Source: CAZVAR01 sp964625225
GTDB taxonomy: Bacteria > Pseudomonadota > Alphaproteobacteria > JAJUGE01
Direction of reading: 5' to 3'
Length of the DNA: 11,613 nucleotides
Assembly (NCBI GenBank): GCA_964625225.1
Contig: CAZVAR010000122.1
Coordinates: 1-11,613 of the forward strand
A program made the position numbers and the translations under genes. Under the pieces are notes generated by a model, which worked only from the letters and a program-made list of their open reading frames with translations, had not been told where the DNA came from and searched no databases. Positions 6,241-11,613 of this stretch are shown here, piece by piece; position 1 is the stretch's first letter; each line of letters begins with the position of its first letter.

Positions 6241-6843
6241 ATGTTCAAGCGCGCACTCGATCTAGCAATCGCGGTTCCGGCATTGATCGTCCTGTCGCCC
6301 CTGCTGCTCGGCATCGCGCTGGCGATCCGTGTCCGCATGGGCAGTCCCGTCCTGTTCCGGCAGGAACGACCCGGCCTGGGCGGCCGCCCGTTCCGGATGC
6401 TGAAGTTCCGGACGATGAGCGATTTACGCGACCCGCAGGGACGGCTGCTGGATGACGCGCAGCGCCTGACACCGCTCGGCCGTTGGCTGCGCCGGACCAG
6501 TCTGGACGAGTTGCCGGAGCTCATTAATGTGCTGAAGGGCGAGATGAGCCTGGTCGGTCCGCGTCCGCTGCTGATGGAGTATCTGCCGCGTTACACGCCG
6601 GAACAGGCGCGGCGCCACGCGGTCAAGCCGGGCATCACCGGCTGGGCCCAGATCAACGGCCGGAACGCACTGAGCTGGGAGGAGAAGTTCGCGCTCGACC
6701 TCTGGTACGTCGAGCACCGTAGCCTCTGGCTCGACTGCGTCATTCTTGTTCGCACGATCGCCGCTGTGGTGTCGGGCCGCGGCATCAGCGCGGACGGGCA
6801 TGCCACCATGCCCGAGTTCCAAGGCTGCAAAGGTCGTCGATGA
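6241..6843 (+). CDS. PglC-type sugar transferase (monotopic phosphoglycosyl transferase)
   Basis: A 200-residue small monotopic phosphoglycosyl transferase of the bacterial sugar transferase family. These enzymes move a phospho-sugar from a UDP-sugar to undecaprenyl phosphate and start a lipid-linked glycan. The N-terminus FKRALDLAIAVPALIVLSPLLL forms the re-entrant membrane helix with the helix-breaking S19-P20. The cytoplasmic core has FRQERPG, KFRTM and the catalytic dyad D89-E90 in SLDELPELINVLKGEMSLVGPRP. KPGITGWAQINGRN and LDLWYVEHRSLWLD follow. It is the minimal PglC-like form without the extra membrane domain of WcaJ. An in-frame TAA at 6202-6204 excludes longer starts. GGAGG (6234-6238) is only 2 bases from ATG. 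It overlaps the next gene by ATGA, and that partner suggests an N-acylated amino sugar. The donor sugar cannot be read from sequence. Confidence 0.93.
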   Translation: MFKRALDLAIAVPALIVLSPLLLGIALAIRVRMGSPVLFRQERPGLGGRPFRMLKFRTMSDLRDPQGRLLDDAQRLTPLGRWLRRTSLDELPELINVLKGEMSLVGPRPLLMEYLPRYTPEQARRHAVKPGITGWAQINGRNALSWEEKFALDLWYVEHRSLWLDCVILVRTIAAVVSGRGISADGHATMPEFQGCKGRR

Positions 6844-7469
6844 ACGCGCCCACGCTCTACGTGATCGGCGGCGGCGGTCACGCGAAGGTCGTCGTTGCGA
6901 CCGCGCTCGCGGTTGGGCGGACGGTCGCGGGCATCTTCGACGAGGACCCGGCCAAGAAAGGCGGGCAGATCATGGGCGTGCCGATCCTCGGGCCGATGCC
7001 CACCGTTCCGGCGGACTGGCCGGACGGCGAGGGCGTGATCGGGATCGGCGCCAATGCCGTGCGCCGGCGCATCGCGGAGGCGCTCGCCGGCCTGCCTTGG
7101 GCGGTCCTCGTGCATCCCCTGGCGGGGGTGGACGGGACGGTGCAGCTAGGCCCCGGCACCGTGGTGATGGCCGGAGCCGTGATTCAGCCGGATACGGTCG
7201 TCGGCCCGCATTGCATCGTCAATACCCGGGCCGCGATCGATCATGACTGTCGGATCGGTGCCTATACGCACATCTGCCCGGGCGCGACCCTCGCCGGTTC
7301 GGTCCATACCGGCGAGGGGGTGTTGCTGGGCACTGGCTGCGCCTGCATCCCTGGGGTGGAGATCGGGGCCTGGAGCGTTGTCGGTGCCGGTGCCACGGTC
7401 ATACGGCCGCTGCCGCCGCATGTCGTGGCAACGGGATGTCCCGCAGAGCCGCGACGCACGATCGGGTAG
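6840..7469 (+). CDS. PglD/NeuD-family sugar O/N-acyltransferase
   Basis: A 209-residue acyltransferase of the NeuD/PglD family. The N-terminal Rossmann-like PglD_N domain (LYVIGGGGHAKVV, residues 6-19, to about 90) binds the nucleotide sugar. A left-handed beta-helix of hexapeptide repeats follows (about 98-195: VQLGPGTVVMAGAVIQ, IGAYTHICPGATLAG, VLLGTGCACIPGVEIG). H135 in AAIDHDCRIG is the expected general base. The usual reaction is acetyl-CoA-dependent acetylation of a UDP-amino sugar or sialic acid. The ATG at 6840 overlaps the TGA of the sugar transferase (ATGA), so the pair is translationally coupled, as in protein-glycosylation and capsule loci. No aminotransferase or dehydratase for the sugar lies in the window. 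The stop is followed by two inverted repeats before the convergent dctP. Confidence 0.92.
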   Translation: MNAPTLYVIGGGGHAKVVVATALAVGRTVAGIFDEDPAKKGGQIMGVPILGPMPTVPADWPDGEGVIGIGANAVRRRIAEALAGLPWAVLVHPLAGVDGTVQLGPGTVVMAGAVIQPDTVVGPHCIVNTRAAIDHDCRIGAYTHICPGATLAGSVHTGEGVLLGTGCACIPGVEIGAWSVVGAGATVIRPLPPHVVATGCPAEPRRTIG

Positions 7470-7489
7470 GACGCGACCGGGTGACCGAC

Positions 7490-7515
7490 TCCCTCGGGCC
7501 GCCGCCGGCGAGGGA
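7490..7515. terminator. Inverted repeat between the convergent acyltransferase and dctP genes
   Basis: TCCCTCG (7490-7496) pairs perfectly with CGAGGGA (7509-7515) around a 12-base GC loop, 20 bases after the acyltransferase stop. Placed between convergent genes it is a reasonable bidirectional terminator, though no T-run follows on either strand. Confidence 0.4.
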
Positions 7516-7527
7516 AGCGGGGCCCGC

Positions 7528-7545
7528 GCCGGTCGGGCGACCGGC
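7528..7545. terminator. Second inverted repeat, adjacent to the dctP stop
   Basis: GCCGGTC (7528-7534) pairs perfectly with GACCGGC (7539-7545) around the 4-base loop GGGC. It ends 5 bases from the dctP stop (7551), the right place for the 3' end of the leftward dctP transcript. No T-run is present. Confidence 0.42.
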
Positions 7546-7550
7546 CCTGC

Positions 7551-8645
7551 TCAGCCGAACTTGTAGTCGAGCAGGCGGGCGTTCATGAACTCCTGCTCGC
7601 CGATCCGACTCCAGGCCATCTGCTCGCGTCGGGCCTTCAGGAAGGATTCGACAACCTTCTTCGTGTTCGGATCGCCCGATTCCCGAAGCTCGGTGATGAC
7701 CTCTCCGACCGCGTTCCCATAGGCCGTAAGGACGTCGTTGGGAAAGCGCCGGAGCTGTGCCCCATGCTGGCGGACCAGCGCCTCGAGTGACTGTCCGTTC
7801 CGGGCATTGAACTCGGCGGTCAGCCGGATGTTCTCCTCGGCGGCGCAAAGGGCGAATGCGCGTTGAAAATCCTTCGGCAGCGCATCGAACTTGTTCTTGT
7901 CGACCGTGAACTCGGTCTGGGTCCCCGGCTCGTGCATCCCGGGCCAATAGTAGTATTTGGCGATCTTGTAGAACCCGAGCGACAAGTCGTTCCAGGGGCC
8001 GACCCACTCGGTGGCGTCGATGGCCCCCGACTGCAGTGCGCCGAAGATCTCGCCGGGTGGGAGGTTGATCGTCGTCACGCCGAGCTTGCGCAGCGCGTCG
8101 CCGCCCAGTCCGGGGATGCGCATCTTGAGGCCGTTCAGGTCGCCGGTCGTCTTGATCTCCTTGTTGAACCACCCGCCCATCTGGACGCCGGTCGAACCAC
8201 CGTGGAAGCCTTTCAGACCGAACTGGGCGTAGATCTCGTCCCACAGTTCCTGGCCGCCTCCGAACCGCATCCAGGCATTGAACTCGTTGGTCGTCAAGCC
8301 GTAGGGAACTGTCGAAAAGAAGTTCAGCGCTTTCGACTTGTTTTGCCAGTAGTAAGGGGAGGTGTGCATACATTCGGCGACGCCACGCGTCACCGCATCG
8401 AAGCTCTCCAAAGGCGGAACGATTTCACCGCCTCCGAACGGCTTGATGATGAATCGCCCGTCCGTTGCCTCGGCGAGATTCCGCGCAAAATTTTCTGCGC
8501 TCGTGTATTGGCCTGGCGAGTTCTTTACCCAGAAGGTGATCATCCGCCACTCGACCCGGTTCTGCGAGATCGCGGGGGCCGGCAGGGCGGCGGCCGTCAC
8601 GGCTGCGGTTGTTGCAGCCCCTTTAAGGAAGTCTCGGCGCTTCAT
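7551..8645 (-). CDS. dctP: TRAP transporter substrate-binding protein, TakP-like (DctP family)
   Basis: Periplasmic receptor of the TRAP importer, 364 residues from ATG 8645. The N-terminus MKRRDFLKGAATTAAVTAAA has a twin-arginine motif (KRRDFLK, residues 2-8) and an AxA-like end (PAPAIS), so export by Tat is likely. The mature part has GGGEIVPPLESFDAV, YYWQNKS, TVPYGLTTNEFNAW, GVQMGGWF (Q155), GLKMRIPG (R176, the carboxylate-binding arginine of TRAP receptors), ALQSGAIDATEWVGPWND (E213, W214) and HEPG (E239). These match the TakP-like group that binds 2-oxo acids such as pyruvate, or other monocarboxylates. Ligand choice is inferred from family recall. The ribosome binding site GGGAGGA is about 6 bases upstream. 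The frame is open a further 82 codons upstream, but that part has no coding character. It faces dctQM across the sugar-transferase pair. Confidence 0.94.
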   Translation of the reverse strand: MKRRDFLKGAATTAAVTAAALPAPAISQNRVEWRMITFWVKNSPGQYTSAENFARNLAEATDGRFIIKPFGGGEIVPPLESFDAVTRGVAECMHTSPYYWQNKSKALNFFSTVPYGLTTNEFNAWMRFGGGQELWDEIYAQFGLKGFHGGSTGVQMGGWFNKEIKTTGDLNGLKMRIPGLGGDALRKLGVTTINLPPGEIFGALQSGAIDATEWVGPWNDLSLGFYKIAKYYYWPGMHEPGTQTEFTVDKNKFDALPKDFQRAFALCAAEENIRLTAEFNARNGQSLEALVRQHGAQLRRFPNDVLTAYGNAVGEVITELRESGDPNTKKVVESFLKARREQMAWSRIGEQEFMNARLLDYKFG

Positions 8646-8893
8646 TAGTTTCCTCCCGAAACAAGGTTGGGTTACTGATAACAAGAAAGATGCCGGCACG
8701 GAAGCTGTGGTGACACCGGTTCGACGGTCTGGAAGCGTGATCTCGATCCCGATGTCCGCATCTGCGAGGCGACCAAGCGCTCCATATGGGGTCGTGTATT
8801 GGCCCGTGGGGGCGTGGGAAAGTGTGTTGCAGCACCGCTCATGCCTGTGGCAGATCCGCGTTACGGACTCGGTCGGTTTAACGGGGGGCATTC
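8646..8893. other. 248-bp divergent spacer upstream of dctP and the acidic small ORF
   Basis: No convincing gene was found. It must hold the dctP promoter (minus strand) and probably one for the ORF at 8894. It contains the dctP ribosome binding site (minus-strand GGGAGGA, within 8652-8658), a GTTA-N4-TAAC inverted repeat at 8671-8682, and locally lower GC near dctP. No sigma-70 pair with both good boxes and 16-18 base spacing could be picked out. Confidence 0.6.
8671..8682. promoter_or_regulatory. Small inverted repeat upstream of dctP (possible operator)
   Basis: GTTA-CTGA-TAAC forms a 4+4 inverted repeat 26-37 bases before the dctP start codon. TRAP receptor genes are often controlled by GntR or IclR-type regulators acting at such places, but the arms are short and no regulator gene is nearby. 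Speculative. Confidence 0.2.
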
Positions 8894-9076
8894 GTGCTGC
8901 TGATTCGGAAGCGAGATGATGGCCGGTTCGAGCGAATCGATTCCAATGGCAGGCACGAGTTCATCGAGTTGCCGCCTGACCCGGACCTCGACGAGTTCGA
9001 CGCTGCGTTGTGGCCGGACAGCACACCGGCAGAGGATTGGGCTCTGCCGTCCGGTCGGCCCGGTGGCGATACATGA
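8894..9076 (+). CDS. Small acidic hypothetical protein (60 aa)
   Basis: I do not recognise this protein. It would start at GTG 8894, with a run of six G (8883-8888) five bases upstream as ribosome binding site, and end at TGA 9074-9076. The product starts MLLIRKRDDGRFERIDSNG, then becomes strongly acidic and proline-rich (ELPPDPDLDEFDAALWPD). It has two tryptophans, no cysteine, no membrane segment and no signal peptide. Its stop overlaps the ATG of the next ORF as ATGA, a common sign of coupled translation and the main argument that it is real. Codon third positions are mostly G/C, like the neighbours but less extreme. A role with the exported protein behind it is only inference. Confidence 0.5.
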   Translation: MLLIRKRDDGRFERIDSNGRHEFIELPPDPDLDEFDAALWPDSTPAEDWALPSGRPGGDT

Positions 9077-9741
9077 GCACAGCGGTCCGGGCGGTTGCCG
9101 GTCGGGGCATGCGCGGCTCGCGGGCCATGCGTCCCGAGTTGGCGGAGCCGCGGGTATTTGCTCGTACGGCCGGGAAACGCCGAGGACGCTCACACGTGGT
9201 GTCTTTCTTGAGGGGAAGCCTCGGGCAATTGGGCACGCTGCCACGGATCGGACGGGAGACTTCGATCCGGCTCTCCTGTCTGGCCGTCCTGCTGGCGGCA
9301 TCGTCCTGCGCGATGCCCGGCGAGCACCCGTCGTGGGGCGCCAGGATGTTCGGTGCAGGGGGACCCACGAAGGACGGGGCTGCGGAGGTTTCGGCCCCGG
9401 CGGCGGTGGCGCCGCTGAAGCTTGGCCCGTCCGGCGCTGACCGAGGGCCGGGTGAGGCGCCGGCGGTCGTCCTTGTGGGCGCACTTCACCGCACCGTCGC
9501 GGACGGCTGGGTCGCGATCGGGCCCGACACGGTCCTTGACCGCACCCCGGCTGGCGACGGGGTGGCGTACTGCACGCAAACTCAGACTCCCAAGGGAGTC
9601 TTCTACACACGATCCGGTCATCCGGCCTGCTTCTACGATCTCGACGGCGACGGCCGATTCGAGTTCCTCGCCGTGCTCGGCGCGACCAATCGTCCCGTCC
9701 GGCTTTCGACGCCGCTTCCGTATCGGCCCCGACCGCACTGA
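9073..9741 (+). CDS. Hypothetical exported, probably lipid-anchored protein
   Basis: No family recognised. From ATG 9073 the product has 222 residues. A hydrophobic stretch with a lipobox-like end (LSCLAVLLAASSC, C79) suggests a lipoprotein. The 65 arginine-rich residues ahead of it are too long for a signal peptide, so translation may start at GTG 9196 (GAGGA nine bases upstream), giving 181 residues and the cysteine at 38. The mature part is Ala/Pro/Gly-rich and then has a compact domain: AVVLVGALHRTVADGWVAIG, a cysteine pair (C167, C186) that could form a disulphide, and FYDLDGDGRFEFLAVLG (D189-x-D191-x-D193). The last resembles the calcium-binding loop of FG-GAP/dockerin-type repeats, though it lacks the final acidic residue of an EF-hand. 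ATG 9073 overlaps the stop of the acidic ORF. Function unknown. Confidence 0.65.
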   Translation: MSTAVRAVAGRGMRGSRAMRPELAEPRVFARTAGKRRGRSHVVSFLRGSLGQLGTLPRIGRETSIRLSCLAVLLAASSCAMPGEHPSWGARMFGAGGPTKDGAAEVSAPAAVAPLKLGPSGADRGPGEAPAVVLVGALHRTVADGWVAIGPDTVLDRTPAGDGVAYCTQTQTPKGVFYTRSGHPACFYDLDGDGRFEFLAVLGATNRPVRLSTPLPYRPRPH

Positions 9742-9743
9742 CC

Positions 9744-9757
9744 GGGCCGTGCGGCCC
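9744..9757. terminator. Short hairpin between convergent genes
   Basis: GGGCC (9744-9748) and GGCCC (9753-9757) flank a GTGC loop in the 32-bp gap between the stops of the exported protein gene (9741) and the VOC gene (9774). It is well placed as a shared terminator but has only a 5-bp stem and no T-run. Confidence 0.3.
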
Positions 9758-9773
9758 TGGCTGTCGATCCCGA

Positions 9774-10706
9774 CTACTCTCTTTGCGACAGGCAAGGCCA
9801 GACCGGCAAGTCCCCGCGGGTGTGGATGAACATGAATGCGCCCAGCCCGTCGGCAGGGCCGATGCCCAGCAGATCGCGGCGGTCGATGATCGGCTCGACG
9901 CCGGCCCGCTGCAGCGTGGCCCGTGCGGCGTCGAGGTCGGTGCACCGCAATGCGACAGCTGCGCCGAAGGGCAGTGACGGAGCGGCGAAGCCGGGGAGCA
10001 GCTTGGCAGCGGCGCCAGCCGAGGCGAGGGTGAGGCGGCCACGGTCGAGTTCGATCCCGTCGAGATCGTCTGCCTCGCGGCGGGCCTCGCGTCCCGTGAA
10101 CAGTTCGTATCGTTTCACCGCCGCGGTGCGGTCCTCGCAGACCAGCAAGACGTCCGTGAGCGCATCCACGGTATTGCGATGCACGGTGCCGCCGGACTGC
10201 CAGACCAGTTCCGGCGTGTGATGCGCGCAGAACTGAATCCGTCCCTCCGGCATGGCGCCGGGCGCCGCGCGGAGCACGGTGAACTCGGCGACGGGCGCGC
10301 CGGCCGTCGGCTCCAGCGGGCGGCGCAGGCGCACGGTGGGCTGCAGGTCTAACCCGGCCGCCGTGAGCCGCTTCTCGACCCGGTACGGGTCCGCGGCCCC
10401 GAAAGCGATCAGGTGGATGCCGGGGTAGCGCTGCAGTGCGGTGCGGAGTTGCCGTGCAAGCGGCGTGTCGCCCGATGCGGCGAGAAATTCGAGATAGCCG
10501 AGCGCAGGTGTAACCAGCCGGTTGGCGGTGCCGGCGGGAACGAGATTCCCGTCCGGGTCGGCATTGTAGTGGAGATTTCGGGGCGATACCACGAAGCCGA
10601 GCCGGTGCAGCGCACGACGTGCGCCGTCGAGATCCGGAACGAACCAGCCCACATGGTCGAGAAAGACCTCATCCGCCTCCGGCAACTGTCGTTCGATCCA
10701 AGCCAT
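9774..10706 (-). CDS. VOC family protein, glyoxalase-like (Glyoxalase_3-type) two-domain protein
   Basis: A 310-residue protein of the vicinal oxygen chelate superfamily. The first domain starts at about residue 15 with FLDHVGWFVPDLDGARRALHRLGF, where H18 is the usual first metal ligand. NLHYNADPDGNLVPAGTANRLV and GYLEFLA follow. The middle has RIQFCAHHTPELVWQSGGTVH, a segment typical of glyoxalase-like domain proteins. A second VOC half follows (ALTDVLLVCEDRTAAVKRYELFTG to ALRCTDLDAARATLQRAGVEPI). Members include dioxygenases, glyoxalases and isomerases, and the reaction cannot be fixed from sequence. ATG 10706 has GGAAGGA about 6 bases upstream on its strand. It diverges from an acyl-CoA dehydrogenase with 138 bases between starts, suggesting shared regulation and a role in breakdown of an organic or acyl compound. 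Cytoplasmic; no signal peptide. Confidence 0.88.
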   Translation of the reverse strand: MAWIERQLPEADEVFLDHVGWFVPDLDGARRALHRLGFVVSPRNLHYNADPDGNLVPAGTANRLVTPALGYLEFLAASGDTPLARQLRTALQRYPGIHLIAFGAADPYRVEKRLTAAGLDLQPTVRLRRPLEPTAGAPVAEFTVLRAAPGAMPEGRIQFCAHHTPELVWQSGGTVHRNTVDALTDVLLVCEDRTAAVKRYELFTGREARREADDLDGIELDRGRLTLASAGAAAKLLPGFAAPSLPFGAAVALRCTDLDAARATLQRAGVEPIIDRRDLLGIGPADGLGAFMFIHTRGDLPVWPCLSQRE

Positions 10707-10725
10707 CCCGATTCCTTCCGCCGTG

Positions 10726-10754
10726 ATGTTATGCTTTGGCGCCGGAAGCGACAA
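10726..10754 (-). promoter_or_regulatory. Candidate sigma-70-type promoter for the VOC gene
   Basis: On the minus strand TTGTCG (10749-10754) and TAACAT (10726-10731) are 17 bases apart. The start of transcription would fall near 10719, giving a very short leader just containing the ribosome binding site. Boxes match four of six consensus bases each. Prediction only. Confidence 0.35.
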
Positions 10755-10781
10755 TGCGCGCCGCCCCGGCGCGTAACCGTC

Positions 10782-10810
10782 TTGGCGGGCGGGTATGGCC
10801 GGACCATAAT
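10782..10810 (+). promoter_or_regulatory. Candidate sigma-70-type promoter for the acyl-CoA dehydrogenase gene
   Basis: TTGGCG (10782-10787) and CATAAT (10805-10810) are separated by exactly 17 bases. The -10 box matches five of six consensus bases. The predicted transcript start near 10817 leaves a leader of about 28 bases with GAGGAGG (10834-10840) in the right place. The best promoter-like pair in the window. Confidence 0.5.
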
Positions 10811-10844
10811 CGCCGCCGAGTTCCGTGATCCCCGAGGAGGGACA

Positions 10845-11613
10845 ATGTCCGTCAACGGCTTCCGATTCCCGCTGGTTCAGCTTGGCCCGGAGCAGGAAGA
10901 GCTGCGCCGCGAAGTGCGCGCTTTCCTGGCCGAGGAGCTGGCGAGCGGCGGCTTCACGCCGAGCGCCGACAGCTGGGGCGCCAGCCTGTCGCCCGAGTTC
11001 AGCCGCAAGCTGGGCGCCCGCGGCTGGCTCGGCATGACCTGGCCGAAGAAATACGGTGGCCACGAGCGTTCGACGCTCGACCGCTACGTGGTTACCGAAG
11101 AGCTTCTTGCCGCCGGCGCTCCGGTCGGTGCGCACTGGGTGGCAGACCGGCAGAGCGGGCCGTTGCTGCTGCGCTTCGGCACCGAGGAGCAGCGCCAGTC
11201 GATTCTGCCGCGCATCGCCCGCGGCGAATGCTATTTCGCGATCGGCATGAGTGAGCCGGACTCGGGCTCCGATCTCGCCTCGCTGCGCACCTCGGCGCGC
11301 AAGGTGGACGGCGGCTGGGTCGTCAACGGCCGCAAGATCTGGTCGAGCGGTGCGCATATCTGCGACTACATGATCGCGCTCGTCCGCACCGCACCGAAGG
11401 AGGAGGGCGGCCGGCACGAGGGGCTGTCGCAGTTCCTGATCGATCTCAAGTCGCCGGGCATCACGGTGCGCGGCATCCGGAACATCGCCGGCGAGAGTCA
11501 CTTTAACGAGACGCTGTTCGAGGACGTCTTCGTTCCCGACACGATGGTGATCGGCAAGATCGGCGACGGCTGGAAGCAGGTCGTCACCGAGCTCTCGATC
11601 GAACGCAGCGGGC
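10845..11613 (+). CDS. Acyl-CoA dehydrogenase family protein, N-terminal part (3' end outside window)
   Basis: FAD-dependent acyl-CoA dehydrogenase; 256 of roughly 390-400 residues are present and the frame is open to the window edge. The N-terminal helical domain (EQEELRREVRAFLAEEL) leads to GWLGMTWPKKYGG and the middle beta domain. That domain has CYFAIGMSEPDSGSDLASL, the acyl-CoA dehydrogenase signature with GMSEPDSGSD at 134-143. VVNGRKIWSSGAH (159-171) and the GDGWKQV/ELSIERSG region opening the C-terminal domain follow. These enzymes form a trans-2,3 double bond in acyl-CoA and pass electrons to electron-transfer flavoprotein. The catalytic base lies beyond the window, so chain-length class cannot be judged. 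ATG 10845 is backed by GAGGAGG four bases upstream. Divergent from the VOC gene. Confidence 0.95.
   Translation, partial: MSVNGFRFPLVQLGPEQEELRREVRAFLAEELASGGFTPSADSWGASLSPEFSRKLGARGWLGMTWPKKYGGHERSTLDRYVVTEELLAAGAPVGAHWVADRQSGPLLLRFGTEEQRQSILPRIARGECYFAIGMSEPDSGSDLASLRTSARKVDGGWVVNGRKIWSSGAHICDYMIALVRTAPKEEGGRHEGLSQFLIDLKSPGITVRGIRNIAGESHFNETLFEDVFVPDTMVIGKIGDGWKQVVTELSIERSG

Noticed and set aside
8501..8804. 13-base direct repeat TCGTGTATTGGCC at 8501-8513 and 8792-8804
   Set aside because: About one such exact 13-mer repeat is expected by chance in a window this size, and one copy is simply coding sequence.
8646..8891. 82-codon open extension upstream of dctP
   Set aside because: The Tat leader starts exactly at ATG 8645 with a strong ribosome binding site; the extension has no coding features.
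8861..10042. Minus-strand open frame of 393 codons opposite the exported-protein pair
   Set aside because: Serine/proline/arginine-rich shadow without motifs or ribosome binding site; it also runs into the VOC gene in another frame.
10707..11501. Upstream extension of the VOC frame to 11501
   Set aside because: It is antisense to the acyl-CoA dehydrogenase; the VOC fold and a ribosome binding site start at ATG 10706.
1..11613. tRNA, rRNA, CRISPR array, insertion sequence, integrase or attachment site
   Set aside because: No supporting signature was seen on either strand, including no spaced repeats, transposase motifs or tRNA-like cloverleaf.

Overview
This 11.6 kb window is GC-rich, double-stranded bacterial DNA packed with genes on both strands. 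The protein families point to an alphaproteobacterium, probably of the Rhodospirillales type. The clues are a TakP-like TRAP transporter, a HisKA_2/HWE-type kinase, the DUF983-YcgN-YgjP gene trio, a short PhoH and a two-domain glyoxalase-like protein. The assignment comes from family recall; no search was possible. The window opens inside one gene (flavin reductase C-terminus) and closes inside another (acyl-CoA dehydrogenase). It contains one run of ten N (5686-5695) inside a gene.

Layout. Positions 1-220 hold the end of a flavin reductase-family gene, followed by a GC-rich hairpin. Positions 403-1137 hold a short PhoH-type ATPase. A leftward three-gene set converges on it with only 4 bp between the stop codons: DUF983 protein (2675 to 2280), YcgN-like CxxCxxCC protein (2273 to 1836) and YgjP-like zinc metalloprotease (1819 to 1142). 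Positions 2854-3924 hold an orphan PAS/HisKA_2 sensor kinase, divergent from the DUF983 gene. Next come the two TRAP membrane subunits, dctQ (4049-4585) and dctM (4593-6154, containing the N gap). They are followed by a PglC-type phosphoglycosyl transferase (6241-6843) overlapped by a PglD/NeuD-type acyltransferase (6840-7469). The TRAP substrate-binding protein lies convergently at 8645 to 7551. After a 248-bp divergent spacer, an acidic 60-residue ORF (8894-9076) overlaps by ATGA an exported, lipoprotein-like ORF of unknown function (9073-9741). A leftward glyoxalase-like VOC protein (10706 to 9774) and a rightward acyl-CoA dehydrogenase (from 10845) diverge from a short shared promoter region.

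How the parts work together. DctP, DctQ and DctM should form one sodium-coupled TRAP importer for a small organic acid. The receptor looks like the TakP (2-oxo acid) type. The receptor gene is separated from the membrane genes by the sugar-transferase/acyltransferase pair and faces the other way, so the transporter is expressed from at least two transcripts. The PglC/PglD-like pair would start a lipid-linked glycan carrying an acylated amino sugar, but no other glycan gene is visible.

No tRNA, rRNA, CRISPR array, insertion sequence or obvious mobile element was seen. Most of the window is ordinary chromosomal content. The least explained part is the 8894-9741 two-ORF unit.
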